Origin: Galbula dea
Lineage: Eukaryota > Chordata > Aves > Piciformes > Galbulidae
Reading direction: 5' to 3'
DNA length: 64,000 nt
NCBI GenBank assembly: GCA_013399015.1
Contig: VWZX01002268.1
Span: 2,326,861 to 2,390,860, forward strand
Part shown: piece by piece, positions 20,201 through 32,795 of the stretch
Numbering within the stretch: position 1 is the first letter of the stretch
How the letters are laid out: each line of letters opens with the position of its first letter
Notes under the pieces: generated by a model
What the model was told of the DNA's origin: nothing
The model's input: the letters and a program-made list of their open reading frames with translations, nothing else
The model's database searches: none
Made by a program: the position numbers and the translations under genes

Positions 20201-23200
20201 CAAAGAAAATATATCATTAACACCGTGATAACTGGTATCTAGAATTATAAAACTATAATTGTAATAAATAATTAACTACTCCTAATATGATCACCATTAA
20301 TAATAATTGTAGACTGTTTTAAGTACTAAAAGTAATTGCTTACGTGGGCTCTAAAGATCCAAGTTCTTCAAGGCAGGTGCGTAAAGGAACCTTACTTAAA
20401 GACCAGGACTCTGAATCTATTAGCTGAATTACATGATTCAAGAGTTTCATCTCATAGTCAAATTCTAGAATTCTCCAATATCCTGCCAAAACACATAACA
20501 GTGTTAGAAGGAAAACATTAACACCTTAATTCTGTCCCCTTGAAGATACCTTACATAAGTCTGGACATGTAGGTCACATCTTTAAAAAGCACAGCAAGAA
20601 CATTGTCTTTTTCAGGACTGGAAGTGAGGAAAGGAACAGAATAGTAATAGCAAATATAAATGAGAAATCATTTCAATTATTCGTAACTGTTTATGTAGAT
20701 GAACTGCCAGAAATACTAAGACACTATAAATCCCATCACGAGATGAAATCAGACCTAGAAGAACTAATATTAATTCAGACACAGAGCTGCATGAGCAGAA
20801 TTGTCTGCACTGGCCCTGAAAGTAGCAGTTCAGGTCCATCCGAGCCCACAGCAATACAGATGTGGATAAAGCACAGTTCTGGTACAATGGTGCTGTGCAC
20901 CCGTAAATGACAAGGAAAGCCATCTGTGAGATTCGCATCACCTACCTAATGGGACAGTATAGAGAAGATGGAGCAGAAGTCTTCCCAGTGGTGGGACTGA
21001 AGGCAACAAGCAGAAGTTGCAACAAGGGAAGTCCCAGCTGGGTATTAGAATTTTCCCCTTGCAAATATCAAACACTGTGTCCTGGTTTGGATTAGAACAG
21101 AACTGATTCTGTTGGATGATTCTGTTTGTCAGCTGAAGCTCCTCTTAAGTAACGGTATTTCTGAAGAAACCTACTGCCAGCTTTAGAAATGCAGTTACTT
21201 AGAGGAACTTCAGCTGACAACCAGAATCATCCAACATAATCAGTTCTATTCTAATCCAAAACAGAACACACTGGAACTGACTGGACAGAGGTTGTGCAAT
21301 CTCCATTCTTGGAAATGCTCAGAACACAGAACCAGATAAGGTCCTGAGCAGCCAGCTCCAAGTTGGCCCTGTTCTAAAGCAGGGGTTTGGACCTGATAAT
21401 GTCCAGAGTTAACTTCTGCCCTGTATTATCCTGTAACTCTGGGACTGCTGTCACTTGGCATTCTGGTGAGGAGTTGGATGAATAGGACCTGTCCCAAGGT
21501 GAGGCACTTGTTCCAGCCTTGCCTTACATGGGAGGAACAAAAGACTATGAAAGGGCTGGAGTTACCTAAGGATCAGTTATTTTTGCTTCTAGAACTGCAA
21601 AAAGCAGTACTCAGTCATCCATGAAGAAGGCAACTAACCAAACAGTATTTATTCTACAGGTGGGATACTCTGATGCCAGCATTTGTAGAAGCAAAGAAGG
21701 AATTACCCTGAGAAAAGCCAGAGCCAAACTGATCAATGCCTGCTCAATTTTATTCTTTTGATCAGCTTCACAGGAGTGAAAGATACAGGAAATATGGAAG
21801 CATCTTAGTACTTTGAAGTAGCTTGCACCTTGAAACACAAGGATATGGAATGGGCCATAGAAAAAGGAAACTCATATTTTGGGGAAAAAAAACCCGCACA
21901 GTTATTTCCTCATAGGCAGTAACATTCCTTAGAGATCAATACCTTCAATTTTGCAGGCATCTATAAACTGCAAATGGTGCAGTATTTCTTGTTCACTTGC
22001 TTGAATGAGACTTAACAAATCTTCTATTGTATACTGCAACAAAAGAAGAAATGAAGGAAATAAACCAGATTAACCTTACTCCTCCTTTGCTTCAGCAAGC
22101 ATGCTAAATGCATTGTAAGATATAATGGAAGACTTAGAAGATTAATGTTTTTCTCACAAGACTCTGAATTTTCTAATGTTCACAACTCTTCCTGTAAGTT
22201 ACATTTTCTCAAAGGGTTTTTCAGTATAAAACCCAGTCTAACTACAGGGAAGTCTTTGTGCCATGCATAAGAAATATACCCATATTCCCAGAATGTCAAA
22301 CCAGCACTAGGAAACGTTTTAAGTGAAGTATCATAGCAAGAATTAAAAGTATGTTCCATCTTTCCTAAGTAACATGTTTTAATCTGTGAGAATCAAATAA
22401 AAAGAAAGCAAAAATCACTTAATTTTGTATAGAGGTCAGAACTCCAACTTAGTACCTTCTCTGAGGGAAGGCCTCCTCCAGCATGACCTCAATAGCCATG
22501 TTTTGGTAGCACAGACCCATCCACAATACATACAGCTCCTTGCAAAACAGTTACTTGGTGAGATGGGAGGGTGCTGTGGATAATATGGTAGAGATTAAGG
22601 AGTCAAGGAAGGAACAGAAGGTATCACAAGGAGTGAAGTAAAGGAAAGGAACATCAGACTTAAATCCATAGGAAATAGGGCTTCATAAATTCCTTTATTC
22701 ATCTTTTAAATCAACTTCAGTATTAAAAGTTTTGCTAATTATAGTGTAAGAATATTTCCTATCAAAAAAGAAAAAAGTTTGATTAAGTACTTGAGATCTA
22801 TTAAGACTATGGGAACACAAATGGAACAACACTAAGTTTGGAACATCCACATGTTAAAAAAACTAAAACATTTAATGAATACAGAAAGGTCTCCACTTCC
22901 TGCTGTGCCATTCCTTAGACAGTATGCTGAAACATACTGAATTTACAAAAGGCTCTGGAAACTGTCTTCAGGAAACTCCCAACATAAAAGGGAAAGCCCC
23001 AGTCTCTTTTGGTGTCCTTCCCTTTTTATTTATTTTTTTTTAACTAAAGAAAAGTTGCTTACCTGCTACTCAGTGGAAATGCTAATAATTACCAGCTTGT
23101 TTAGAGTAGTATGCTTAAAAGATTAACTCAAAGCAGCACTGTGAGACATGGGAGCAAAGGGATTCCTCTAGTTAAGAATTTGCCCATTACCAGTTACAAG

Positions 23201-26200
23201 AAAGTAATTTTATGTAGCTGATTTACCTTTGAAAATGTCAAAGTCTGATCTTTCTGACTATCTGGCCCTTCATATGGATCTTCCATTAAAAGTTTCCTCA
23301 GTTTCTTAAGTTTTGGTCGACATCTCCTTAATTCCCAATAGTTATTGGAGAAACCGGCAATCTACAAGAAAAAACAGTGACTCATAAAACATTGTAATCT
23401 ATCATTTGGATGCAAAGAAGCTTACCAAAAGTTGTAAGCAAAATGTGTTAATCTAGTCACCGAGAAAAAGAATTTATTAATAGGATAATTACTTGGATTA
23501 ATTAATAGGATAATTACAGTGAAACAATCATTGTAATATTTTCAATTAAAAAAATTACCACAGGCACCAAAGAATAAAAATCCACTGTTGGTTGATAAAA
23601 ATATGTTCAAAGTGTTCAAATTCCTCAGAAAATCACATTTACATTGTGTTGACAGGTGACTTCAGAGGACTAGCAACATCATTAAACATAGCAAAAAAAA
23701 AATATGGAAGAATATTACTTTCTCATTAATCAACTTCTGTTTGAATTAACTTTTTCTATTAGTGGACTGCTAACTTCATGGAAGAAATGTTGTTTTGATT
23801 ATTATGTTCATCTAAGTACAAGTGGGATTACTCCTCAGTTATGTCATTATATCCATCACAGCAAATAATGACCTAGTAATAATATTTGTCTAACTATTTT
23901 TAGTATAATTTTATTAACTGTGCTTCAGAAGAGCAGATAACAAATTCTTTAAATCTTTGACTCCAACAAATCCTTCCAGATGCCAGTTTAACAACAGTCA
24001 CCTTCAAATATATTTCTGTATTTAAAAAGTAATAGGTATGGCAAAATATATTCTGCCTGTTGAGGAAGAATCACAGAATCATTACAGTTGGAAAGGACCC
24101 TCAAGATCATCTAGTCCAACCGATAGCCCTACACTACTCTTAACCCTAAATCTATCTGTAAGCATCTTAAACAACAGCTAACACTGAGAAATTAGATTTT
24201 CTTTGAAAGCCACAAGTAATTACAATCCACTGAAAATAAACCAAAGCTTTCACTTCTTAGAACAACAATTACCATACAGTATGGATAAAGCTCAGTTGTC
24301 TAAAGAAGGTCCTAGAGACATTTTGGACACCCTAAGGTACAGTGTGCCCTGTGTGTATAAAGCATATTTATAAAGACATCCTCCTGTGGCTGAACAGCAC
24401 ACAAAGAACCTACAGGAGACTGCAGTGTCCTTCTGCATAGCTAGGCCAATGCCACAAGGCATCTAAAACGGGATTAGAAGCCTATGTTTAGGCAACTGAA
24501 TCCCAGAGTTTCAGAAGGCTTCACATAGGCACCTTGGATAAGATACAAGAAATTATAGAGAATAAGAAAGTAGAGAATTAAAGCAAACAAAACCCCAGAA
24601 AGATATACCTGTGAATGAATAATATTACAAGATGCTTGATCTGCCTTCAGCTCTTCTGGAGTTTTGCAACCAGGAATAAACAGCAGCATATTTGAGGTGT
24701 CTGCTATTTTCATGTCATAAGTTTTATCTTCGCTGCACAATACTGCTTGTTCATCTTTTTCACCACGGATTACCAGGCTGGGGTAGGGGGGGAGAAGAAG
24801 TAAAAAAAAAAAAAAGAAAGAAAAAAAGAGAGTATTTTTAACTCTATTTTCTCTAATTCAGGATGGACGCCTACTAAACTTGTATTTTTTCACATTTATA
24901 CTTTGATAAAAAAAGTTATAAACTGCAGTTTCTATCTGGTAGCAACAATCACAGTACAACAAAATATAATGATGTGTCAATCTATACTATGTTAACACTA
25001 TGTTTTTTCCTTACCCTTTTTGAGTTTTCCCACTCTTAAAGGCAAGTATCGAAGGTTTTCATGCAGATCATAGTTGAACCTCCTCACCTTCCTTTTCATA
25101 CAGAACTCCCTAAAACACTGAGTAGATGAAGCTTACAGGCTGAATTTGTTTACTAATCTTAAAAATGAAATTACAATTAAAATTCTTTATTGAAGACTGA
25201 AACTGGTCCACTGTGAAACAAGAAAGCAAACAGAAATTGTATCTATTGTTCAGCATCCTTCAGATAATTCCTTCTCAAAAATATACACATTTTTTTGCAA
25301 GTAATTCCAAGCAGGAAAGAAAACCCTCTTCTAGAGTATTTTAGTACAAAGAATCAATACAAACCTTCCTGTTCAGCTTTCATACTTGATTAAACAGAGA
25401 TTCTTAGTGAGGAAGTGATAATACTCAAGCAGGACCACAACAGGGGAACATTCAGTTCCTCCCAGGCTACACTAAATTAAGTGTTCATATTCAATTTTAT
25501 CAAACTGGTGATTGTGCTTCCAAAAGCTTGGATGCATGAACAAAACTCACCTGTGCCCCAAGTGGTCCTCAGCATAACTCGGGCCTCTAACCAGTGACAC
25601 CTTATTGCACAGAGTATGAACAGACTTAGTAACATACATCTCTGAGGATATTTTCTTTGGAGGAAGTTCTAATATTAAACATTTTAAACATCATTATTAT
25701 ATCACTAGAATTGCAGCAAAGCAATAAATTTTGGAAGCGTATCAAAACCTTACCTAGAATCTGTTGCTGGTCCAAAGTTAGATGTCAGGCAGCCATCCTA
25801 CCGAATGTCTATGCTAATACTTTATGTCCTTTGCTATCCTGTTTGTCTAACTTGTAGGCACCCTGTAATCCACCTGCCTTCAAGAGTTCCAGTCAGAAAA
25901 TCCCACAAACCAGAAGGATTCTTTTAAAGATATAATACTCCTTGCCAAACACAAATTCTAGGCTTCGATCTTTACATGCCCAGCAAGAAACTCTCCTCAG
26001 TTTTTGTCTAGAAGTTTCATGAGAATCAATTTTTCCACATGCCAAAAAGACAGAGGTTACAATCACCAATACAACAGCCTGATACAACAATGAAGTTGCT
26101 GCTCTGATCAGACTGAATACTCTTGGGAACAGGAACTGAGCTTGGGTTCGGTCCTTGTCATTGATTGAGTCACACTGTAACAATACATCAACCATGCCCT

Positions 26201-26859
26201 AGCCAATCTTTTTTTAAATGCACACAGCACTTATTCTGCTGAAATAATCTAAATGTATGGCAAATACTAATCACAAAGTGCTGGTTACTTTTGCTTTCTC
26301 CATCTTATTTTAGGTGCTGCTAACTTCTACCTTCCAGTTTAATTAGGCCAGATTTAGGGGACAGTTACACTTTCATGCAAAATTAAATTAAAGTCAGAAA
26401 AAAAGCCACATTTAAGGGCCGCGTCAGCTACTCGGCACTGAGACCGTCACAATGCACCCCCGACTGCAGGCAGCCCCTGAAGCCGCGGCCACCTCGACAC
26501 CACGCCGCTGCTCCGCCTACCCCACGCTCAGCAGGGAGAACCGGAAGAGTGGAAAACTCCAGCCTCTCGCCCCACCTCGGGTCGCCGACCTGCCCACCAC
26601 GAGGACCAAGGCCCCAGGCGACGGCGGGGCGTGGGGTGTCGCCGCGGGCCGGGCCGCGCCTCGGCTCAGGAGGCACCACCATTGGGTACCTGCGTCCCGC
26701 TTCCAGCTCGGCGCAGAGGCCCGGCTCCAACTGCAGCAGGTAGCACTCGCCGGTGCCGGCCTGCGGGCCAAAGCTGAGACAGTGCACGACCGGCAGCAGT
26801 TCCATCGGGTTCAGCTTAGCTGTCTGCAACGTAGCATCCACCTCCACACGACTCCTCAT
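17115..26859 (-). CDS. DSCC1: DSCC1, sister chromatid cohesion 1 (Ctf18-RFC subunit), complete
   Basis: Nine minus-strand exons join in frame: 26859-26690, 24777-24609, 23361-23227, 22033-21943, 20482-20344, 19361-19309, 18805-18651, 18119-17971 and 17223-17115. They total 1,170 nt, 389 codons plus TAA; human DSCC1 is 393 residues. Diagnostic segments are EVDATLQTAKLN, KIADTSNMLLFIPGCKTP, GFSNNYWELRR, AVKFNLSEFQEVWQQSVPEG and the C-terminus GVKVYNSRRPIS. By family knowledge DSCC1 binds CHTF18 and CHTF8 to form the alternative clamp loader that loads PCNA, supports cohesion and contacts DNA polymerase epsilon through C-terminal winged-helix domains. It acts in the S-phase nucleus. The chosen ATG matches the family N-terminus (GAGCCATGA, G at -3); an in-frame ATG 15 codons upstream (26904) has no homology. 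Exon 7 has a NAGNAG acceptor. The gene is intact. Confidence 0.96.
17971..18119 (-). CDS. DSCC1: DSCC1 exon 8
   Basis: Residues 305-353: GLALVDKSSRPETIFLLKVE to WTEVDIAPYI, plus CA of Gln354. The acceptor is CTATAG and the donor ACA/GTAAGG. It falls in the C-terminal winged-helix region. Confidence 0.95.
18651..18805 (-). CDS. DSCC1: DSCC1 exon 7 (NAGNAG acceptor)
   Basis: Residues 253-304: GEVYFEMHEDKICRAIAQML to MTTRLDQLK. The acceptor reads CTCAGCAG/GGG. Use of the downstream AG gives VDI-GEV, the same length as human VDE-GEV. The upstream AG (exon start 18808) would insert one Ala. The donor is AAG/GTAAAA. Confidence 0.94.
19309..19361 (-). CDS. DSCC1: DSCC1 exon 6 (53 nt)
   Basis: Residues 235-252 (TEMIEHILLSYGRKYVDI) plus the first base of Gly253. 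The acceptor is TTTCAG and the donor GTAAG. It is too short to find as an open frame; it was located by homology and phase. Confidence 0.93.
20344..20482 (-). CDS. DSCC1: DSCC1 exon 5
   Basis: Residues 189-234: GYWRILEFDYEMKLLNHVIQ to LEELGSLEP, plus AC of Thr235. The donor is CCCAC/GTAAGC, with C rather than G at the last exon base, a weaker site. Confidence 0.95.
20950..21430 (+). mobile_element. CR1 3' fragment, split by a palindromic insert
   Basis: The left part (about 20950-21077) contains GAAGATGGAGCAGAAGTCTTC and a GGCAACAAGCAGAAGTTGCA stretch. The right part (about 21269-21430) contains AGAGGTTGTGCAATCTCCAT and GGTCCTGAGCAGCC. Together they follow the avian CR1 3' region in order, running from an AAACACTG end on the left to CACTGGAAC on the right. 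Removing 21078-21268 and one CACTG restores a continuous CR1 sequence. The orientation is antisense to DSCC1. Confidence 0.75.
21078..21268. mobile_element. 191-bp palindrome of two inverted LTR 5' ends, with 5-bp target duplication
   Basis: The left arm (21078-21166) begins TGTCCTGGTTTGGATTAG. The right arm (21181-21268), read on minus, begins TGTTCTGTTTTGGATTAG and matches the left arm at about 90% with one 1-bp gap; the loop is about 14 nt. Both arms resemble the first 100 or so bases of the LTR at 977. The insert is bounded by CACTG at 21073-21077 and 21269-21273. The host sequence is a CR1 copy, so the empty site is known. Confidence 0.8.
21943..22033 (-). CDS. DSCC1: DSCC1 exon 4
   Basis: Residues 159-188 (YTIEDLLSLIQASEQEILHH to DACKIE) plus the first base of Gly189. 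The acceptor is GTTGCAG and the donor GAAG/GTATTG. Confidence 0.95.
23227..23361 (-). CDS. DSCC1: DSCC1 exon 3
   Basis: Residues 114-158: IAGFSNNYWELRRCRPKLKK, then LRKLLMEDPYEGPDSQ to TFSK. It is phase 0 at both ends, so skipping would keep the frame. Confidence 0.95.
24068..24125 (-). mobile_element. CR1 3' terminus
   Basis: Plus-strand AATCACAGAATCATTACAG, then TTGGAAAGGACCCTCAAGA and TCATCTAGTCCAACC, is the reverse complement of the canonical avian CR1 3' end. It is short and heavily truncated, in DSCC1 intron 2. Confidence 0.85.
24609..24777 (-). CDS. DSCC1: DSCC1 exon 2
   Basis: Residues 57-113: SLVIRGEKDEQAVLCSEDKT, then YDMKIADTSNMLLFIPGCK and onward to CNIIHSQ. The acceptor follows a pyrimidine tract of about 50 nt on minus (24780-24832 on plus). 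The donor is CAG/GTATAT. Confidence 0.95.
26690..26859 (-). CDS. DSCC1: DSCC1 exon 1 (coding part)
   Basis: Residues 1-56 and AG of Ser57. Begins MRSRVEVDATLQTAKLNPME and continues LLPVVHCLSFGPQ. It is GC-rich and lies inside the CpG island. The donor is GCAG/GTACCC. Confidence 0.93.
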
Positions 26860-27083
26860 GGCTCCCACCGGGTAAATCCGCTCCGAAAACCGCGCTACAA
26901 CCATCCCCCGCCCAGACTGAGGCGGGGCCGCCGAGGGGAGGCGCGGGGCGGGGAAGAAGACTCAGGCGGGCGCTGGCGGCGTGAGGAAGATTGAGTTAAT
27001 TCTCTGGTTGACTGTGATGTGCCCGGCCGTTGCAGACGGGGCGGGCGGCGACGTTTCAGGGTTACAGTAAGGAAAATTGTTCT

Positions 27084-27104
27084 CAGCAGCAGCAGCAGCA
27101 GCAG
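27084..27104. repeat. (CAG)7 trinucleotide run
   Basis: Seven perfect CAG units (CTG on the DSCC1 strand) about 225 bp upstream of the DSCC1 start codon, outside the coding exons. Confidence 0.9.
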
Positions 27105-30100
27105 GTTTCCGCCTGGCAAGGCGCGGCCTGGCGGGCTGCCGTTGCACCGCCCCGTCTGATCGAGGGCAGACTTCCTAATTTCTCTTCGGCTGCTCTAGAG
27201 ACAGGCTGGGCTGCAATGAAGTCTTTCTATAACAATAAAATGCCCTAAAAATCCAAAATATGCTCTAAATATATCAAATACAGCAAAAATAAACCCAAAT
27301 TGGAGCCCCTGCCTGGCTCTGAGGCAGCATCCGTATGGATTTCCTTAACACCAGAGCATGAAAGCAAGGGTGAAGAGAGGGAAGCTGATCACCCAAGCCA
27401 CCACTGGGGGGCCTGGCTGTGGTGGGAAGACATGGGGCAAAGTAGCTGTTTTTCTGCTGAGATGTTGAGAGCAGGACAGTGTTCCCACTACAGTTCAGAC
27501 CACGGCAATATTGTTACCAGGTTCTGTATTTCAAGAGACCTGAATTTGTTCTTACGAGAAAACTTTTCTATGTTTCTGCTTCATCCCAAGTGGTGTCTGT
27601 TGGTGCCTCTTTTTACCAGTTCTTTCATCACCCAGTTTCCCTGATGCTGAGCTACAGCAAAACTGTTTCTCCATAAAGAATTCTGGTTCTCTGTAGCACC
27701 AAAATTACCTTCTCTTGTGTTTATTAAGGTAATTTGCACTGTCCAGGTGTTCGGTATTATCCCTGCAGTTTGAACTCTGGGTTTCCTGTAGCAGAGTCTC
27801 ACGTATTGAATCTTCGAAAAAAATTATTCAAGTGGTACAGCCAGAAAAAATAAAAACAGCTTGAGAGAGGACCTGAGCCTCTGGAGGGGGACCCTAAACA
27901 AAGAAATCCCCAGGCAATTATACCCTTACAACTTATGCACCTGCTCCTCAAGAGCTCTTTACACGTCTTTCATGTGTCTTTTGGTCCAATGGTGATTCCT
28001 GGTCTGGCATCTTCTGACACCTTATTGGTTTCCTTCTCTGTCTCCAGGCAGGGCATTATCTTGTTGAGTTGCAGCTACTGCTGATGGTTGTAGCCTCCTA
28101 TCTTCTGGTTTGCACTGGCTCTGGAGGCCCTCTTCTGCTTAACTAGATAATAGTTCAGTATAGCTAGGGGAAAGTTCACAGCTCAGAGCCTAAGGCTTCA
28201 GCAGCTCTAGCTCCTCTCTAGAAGCTAAGGTTTCTATCTACTCATGCTAAGTAAGTAGTGCTAAACAAACCAGTACCAAATCACTCAGTACTATGCTATG
28301 ACCTTTGCATCGTAATGTTGTGTGATTGACTCTGAGTGATTCATTCTATTGAAAACTGACTTATTTAAGCTAAATAACTAGTATTTCTTGACAGGTGAAA
28401 AAAAAAGGGACTGGTCATATCCGATCATTTTGCTATATCTCAGCACAATATGGTATCTGATTTAGTTTAGGAGCATGTTCTACTGAGTTTATCTTACTGC
28501 TTCAGCTTTCTAAGAGGTTCATAAATATTTTGAGAACTCAGGATGTCCCAGACAAACTCTTCTTGCAAGGTGCTTTCATAGAAGAGAATATTGACTTATC
28601 TGGTATTTTACTGACTTTAATTTTTCATTTGGACTAGATTGGGTAGTTATTATTTTGTTGTTCATCGTGGAGGGAAATCAATGATGGAGTCAAGTATGTT
28701 TGTGTTTGTAATCCTGTGCAAAGATCATATCATCCAAAGATTATTCCCTTATAAAATTATCATTAGCTTAATTTAACAGTTTTTTTCTTTCGTAGAGCAT
28801 CAATTCACAACAGTTTTCTAAGAGGCATTTTCATACTTAAATTCTTGAAAGGACCACAGGGTGGCAGAGTGATTAAACACCTATCTACTGGGAACAGTTT
28901 ATATTGCAGACATAAACAGACGACTTAGGTGAGACAGAGTAGCTGCTCACCACCAGGGGTGGTTACCCCCCTGGAGCTGAGTGATTTCATCAATTTGCAG
29001 CATTTCTGACAGCACTGGTGGCACAATTGGAATGTGCCATCTCTGCCAGCTGTGCTCCAGAGAGGCCTAGCAGCCAGAGGAGTAGCTTTACTGGTAGGAG
29101 TTCCTCAGCTGTGTAATGTGTCTGCGTGCCACATAGCCTCACCTAACGACAGGATGTGATGTGGTTAAGGATGGAGACAATGCTGAAACCTCTACTTTAT
29201 AGAATACTGTTTGATGAACAGTTGTTCTTTATTAAAAACATTATCAGTCATATAGGAGTACAAGTCTGTATCCCATGGCATCCTGTCAAACTGTTTACAT
29301 CTGGTCCTGCCATCAGAACCACATATCCACAGACGTGTGCACTGCATGCTTGCACCTACCACCTCCCCCAAACCATGGCTGTAGTGTTCATTCTAGGGCA
29401 TGGAAGAGATATTGCCTAAGGTAGAGTGTGCTCCTTTACAGGCAGTGTAACAGTTAGCAGAAACTGAGTCTGAGAAGCAGGAATAGGTAGCAAAGGACTA
29501 GTAAGGAGCATTGTATTTGTCTGAATCTCAGCTCTTACATGTTGCTTCCAAAAGGAGAAATAAAAGTTCCTGGGTGTTCAGGGCTGATTACAGTGTAGAG
29601 TCAAACCATTACTTCAAGCCACAGTGGTATAAGCAAACCTTTTGGATCTCACAGCCAGACATCAGAGCACATTAACACAGATATATCTGGGGGACAGCTT
29701 AAGAAGCTGTCTTTTACCACTTAGCTAGTAGGTGTTGCCTTCACACTTGAGATGTGGTTTAGAAAGCAGTTCCTTTTTAGGTCTTAGTCACAGTACTCAG
29801 CTAACTCACACCTCTCAGCCTGTGCGCTAAGCTGGATGCTACAAGAGTCCCTGACTCTGAGCTGGGCAAAACATAGGCTGTAGACATAGCTCAAGCTGAA
29901 TGAGTTCATAATTGCTATCAGTTCAATGCAGACCAAAATAAAAAGAAAAACAAACAACCCCAAAAAAAGAACTACTGGAAATACAGATGAAATCTTGAAA
30001 GATTAAGGTTTCTGGCAGTTTTACAGGTGCTTCTTGACAGGTAAACATTTTTGTGATGCTCAGAATTAGAAATTACTACAACACTACTGAATATATGAAA

Positions 30101-32795
30101 TAAGAGAAAATAGAACATGCTAATAGATAAATAGAAGGACTTGACTATATAGCATAAATGTCATCCCTGGCATTGAATAGTGCAAAATACTGGTTTAGCA
30201 GACCATACTGTCAACTTCAGTTATTGGGTCTGCCGGTCAGAATTTCTGAGCTTTTTTTCTTATTGAAGTTGTTTGTTTCCATAAAATATTTAGCTGTTCA
30301 AAGGAGCAAGCACTAAAACATGTACTCACCTCCTGGTCACCATCAGTGTGCACAAGAATCTTGCTGTCTCTTGCCTGGTAAGTCTTTGAACATTTTAATA
30401 CAAAATGGAAAAGCTCGGTAAGGACAGGCTTAGAAAGCTTCTTTCAGACTGTTTCTGCATATCTAAGGATCAAAATGCCTTTTTCTCTGCATTTCAGCTC
30501 ACTATTACAATGAGTACCAGGTCAGTGCCACAGCACTCTAGTGCTGAAATGTTGGAGAGATTGTGATAAATTTGTCATTATCCCTCCATAGTGGCTTCTG
30601 TAGAAACTTGGGTGTTATAATAGAAAAAGAGAAGTTTGAAACATACAATTCTTTTTCCTGAAAACTTACTGACTTCTTGTGGTCTGTCATAGGACTAAAA
30701 TTAGCTTGGCCAGATGCATTCACTCCTTTGAATCACACAAGCACTGATTCTTCCAACCAGTTCCGAGCAGACAAATTGTTAGAACTTAGATCAGCAAACA
30801 AGCAGCAGTGAATGTAATTTGTGCACTGCCAAGAATGGGAAACACTATTGTACACAGCCTGAAAAGAGGAGGGGAGACTGGACAATACCTGGTAGTTTCT
30901 CTGGTTCCCCTTTCCAGGCCCCTAGTGCTAGGGAAGTGAACCAGTTGAAACATAAAGGCAAGTGAGGTGTCTTTGCAGATAAGCATGAGAATATAGAAAA
31001 AAACCCCACACTCATTTTCCAGGAGACGTGCATAAGCTACTCCAATGAAAGGCCAGCTTAAAGCCAAAAACCTGTTTTGAATTTATCTTCCTCAGTAAGA
31101 GGGATCAAGTATTTCTAAATTTGATACATAATGCTGGCTCTTGTACAAAAGATATTAGGAAAAAAACTGTTAACATCTAACAGCTCACCTGGTAATGCAT
31201 TTTTTCCCTAAAGTGCTCTACTGTCTTTTGCATGATGCGATCAATGCATTAATGATACATCTGTTGCTTTCCTGTTTAAAAAGCTGTAGTTGTTCCAGCA
31301 AGGAAGAGACAAACAACCTTATATGGAACTCAGGAACAATGCTATAGGAGAAATGAGAAGTACACACATGAACATGAGTAAATTTTTCATGTGAATGTCT
31401 CATGTTAAAATAATCTTGCAGAAAAATAATTGGTGAGACTAATTTATCAAATCTCAGATTGATTTATCAAGTCAAAATGTAGGCCACAGATGCAATATTA
31501 TTTAAAGCACTGAAATCAATATTCTTATTTCGCTATATAAACCTTTAGTGTTTTACCCCTTGAGCATTTACTCAGTGAGGTAAGAAAGTTTATACAAATT
31601 ACTAGAATGTTTTCTAAAACCAGTACTCTAATATAACATCCCTATTCAGGCATGATGTTCCACAGAGCATCATGACCTTGGGCATGTAGCCTAATAACTT
31701 ACTGTATGCCAGAGAGCCTCATCAAAAGTCACCGGAAGACACTTGAGCCAACTCTCCACCAGACCTATGAGGTTCTTCTTGCTCTCTTGATATTGTGGAG
31801 GATAAGTTTTAAAGTGTCCTAGGGCTCCAGCTCCAAGATCTGTCATATTCATGGCCAAGGAATACATTACTTTTAGCAAGCTACCTTAATTTCATGTAAC
31901 TACAGCTATGCTAAGGTAAAATGCAAATATATAAGTTCATATCTAAAATAGATACCAACTCCTAAAATTGATCCTATGTCTGTAAAACTGAAATCAGTCT
32001 AATTAGTGATGATTACCTCCAAGGGATGTCTCTCTCTCTTGCTGTCAGGATTTCATTTCAGACTCTGCACATGCTGTCTTACCTCTTAGAGAAGCATCTT
32101 AGCCTTGGTGGCCAATCCCTGCTGGGAGGAAGGGTCAAGACAGCTTAATCTTTTGCTAGACCTTATGTTCTACAGCAGTCTGTGCATCAAAAACAAGATA
32201 CAAACATCTAACCAGGCTATTTCATATAGCTCATTGCTGGCTCTTGGTTCAAACATGACCAACAAACATTTTTGGGTGACAGTAGATTTGGGGTGACTGA
32301 TACCGAATTTCCTCCTCTCAGGCACATTGTAACAGTAAGAAATTTAAGTGTGAACATGTGGAATGAATTACAATTTACACAGCATGCAAAGGCAAACATG
32401 GCTGTGTATAGTCATTAAATCAGTACAGGAAATTACACTGGCCTGCATTTTCCAAGTTGCAAGAATATGCAAGGAAAGATACGCACTTCAGGCTGCAGCT
32501 CCTCAAGCATCCTGATAGTTTGTCACTGCCTGAAGACAGCTACTTCCCCCTTTTCCTCTCCCTCTTCCTCCTTTTCTGTTCTTGCTCCCAGCTGCCCAGG
32601 CCCACTTCCACTTTGATGCCAGATCTGGTGCTCGTTGGACCCTTTAGTCATCTGCACAGCTCTGCTCAGTAATCCAGAAGATCTCTCCCTGGTCCATTCC
32701 ACACATTAAATGAAGGCAGATTCTGTTTTTCTCCCTTTGCCATCCATGCATCTCTAGTGCTCTTTGAGACCCCACAAAGGTGCTTATTAAAATGA

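Larger units (their letters stand above)
17224..26689 (-). other. DSCC1: DSCC1 introns 1-8
   Basis: Introns: 24778-26689, 23362-24608, 22034-23226, 20483-21942, 19362-20343, 18806-19308, 18120-18650 and 17224-17970; all GT-AG. Intron 2 holds a CR1 3' end (24068-24125). Intron 4 holds a CR1 fragment split by a palindromic insert (20950-21430). The others are AT-rich with nothing I can identify. Confidence 0.85.
26420..27180. promoter_or_regulatory. DSCC1: DSCC1 CpG-island promoter
   Basis: A GC- and CpG-rich block covering DSCC1 exon 1 and its upstream side. GC boxes lie at 26920-26928 (AGGCGGGGC) and 26945-26953 (GGGGCGGGG), within 100 bp of the ATG. There is no TATA box. A (CAG)7 run sits at 27084-27104. 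The transcription start is probably between 26.91 and 27.0 kb (inference). Confidence 0.7.

Noticed and set aside
26860..26904. Upstream in-frame ATG for DSCC1 (15 extra codons from 26904)
   Set aside because: The context is good, but the family N-terminus aligns from the ATG at 26859 and the extra residues match nothing.
26452..26994. A 180-codon plus-strand open frame over the DSCC1 island
   Set aside because: GC-rich shadow of DSCC1 exon 1; Arg/Pro/Ala-rich, no similarity.
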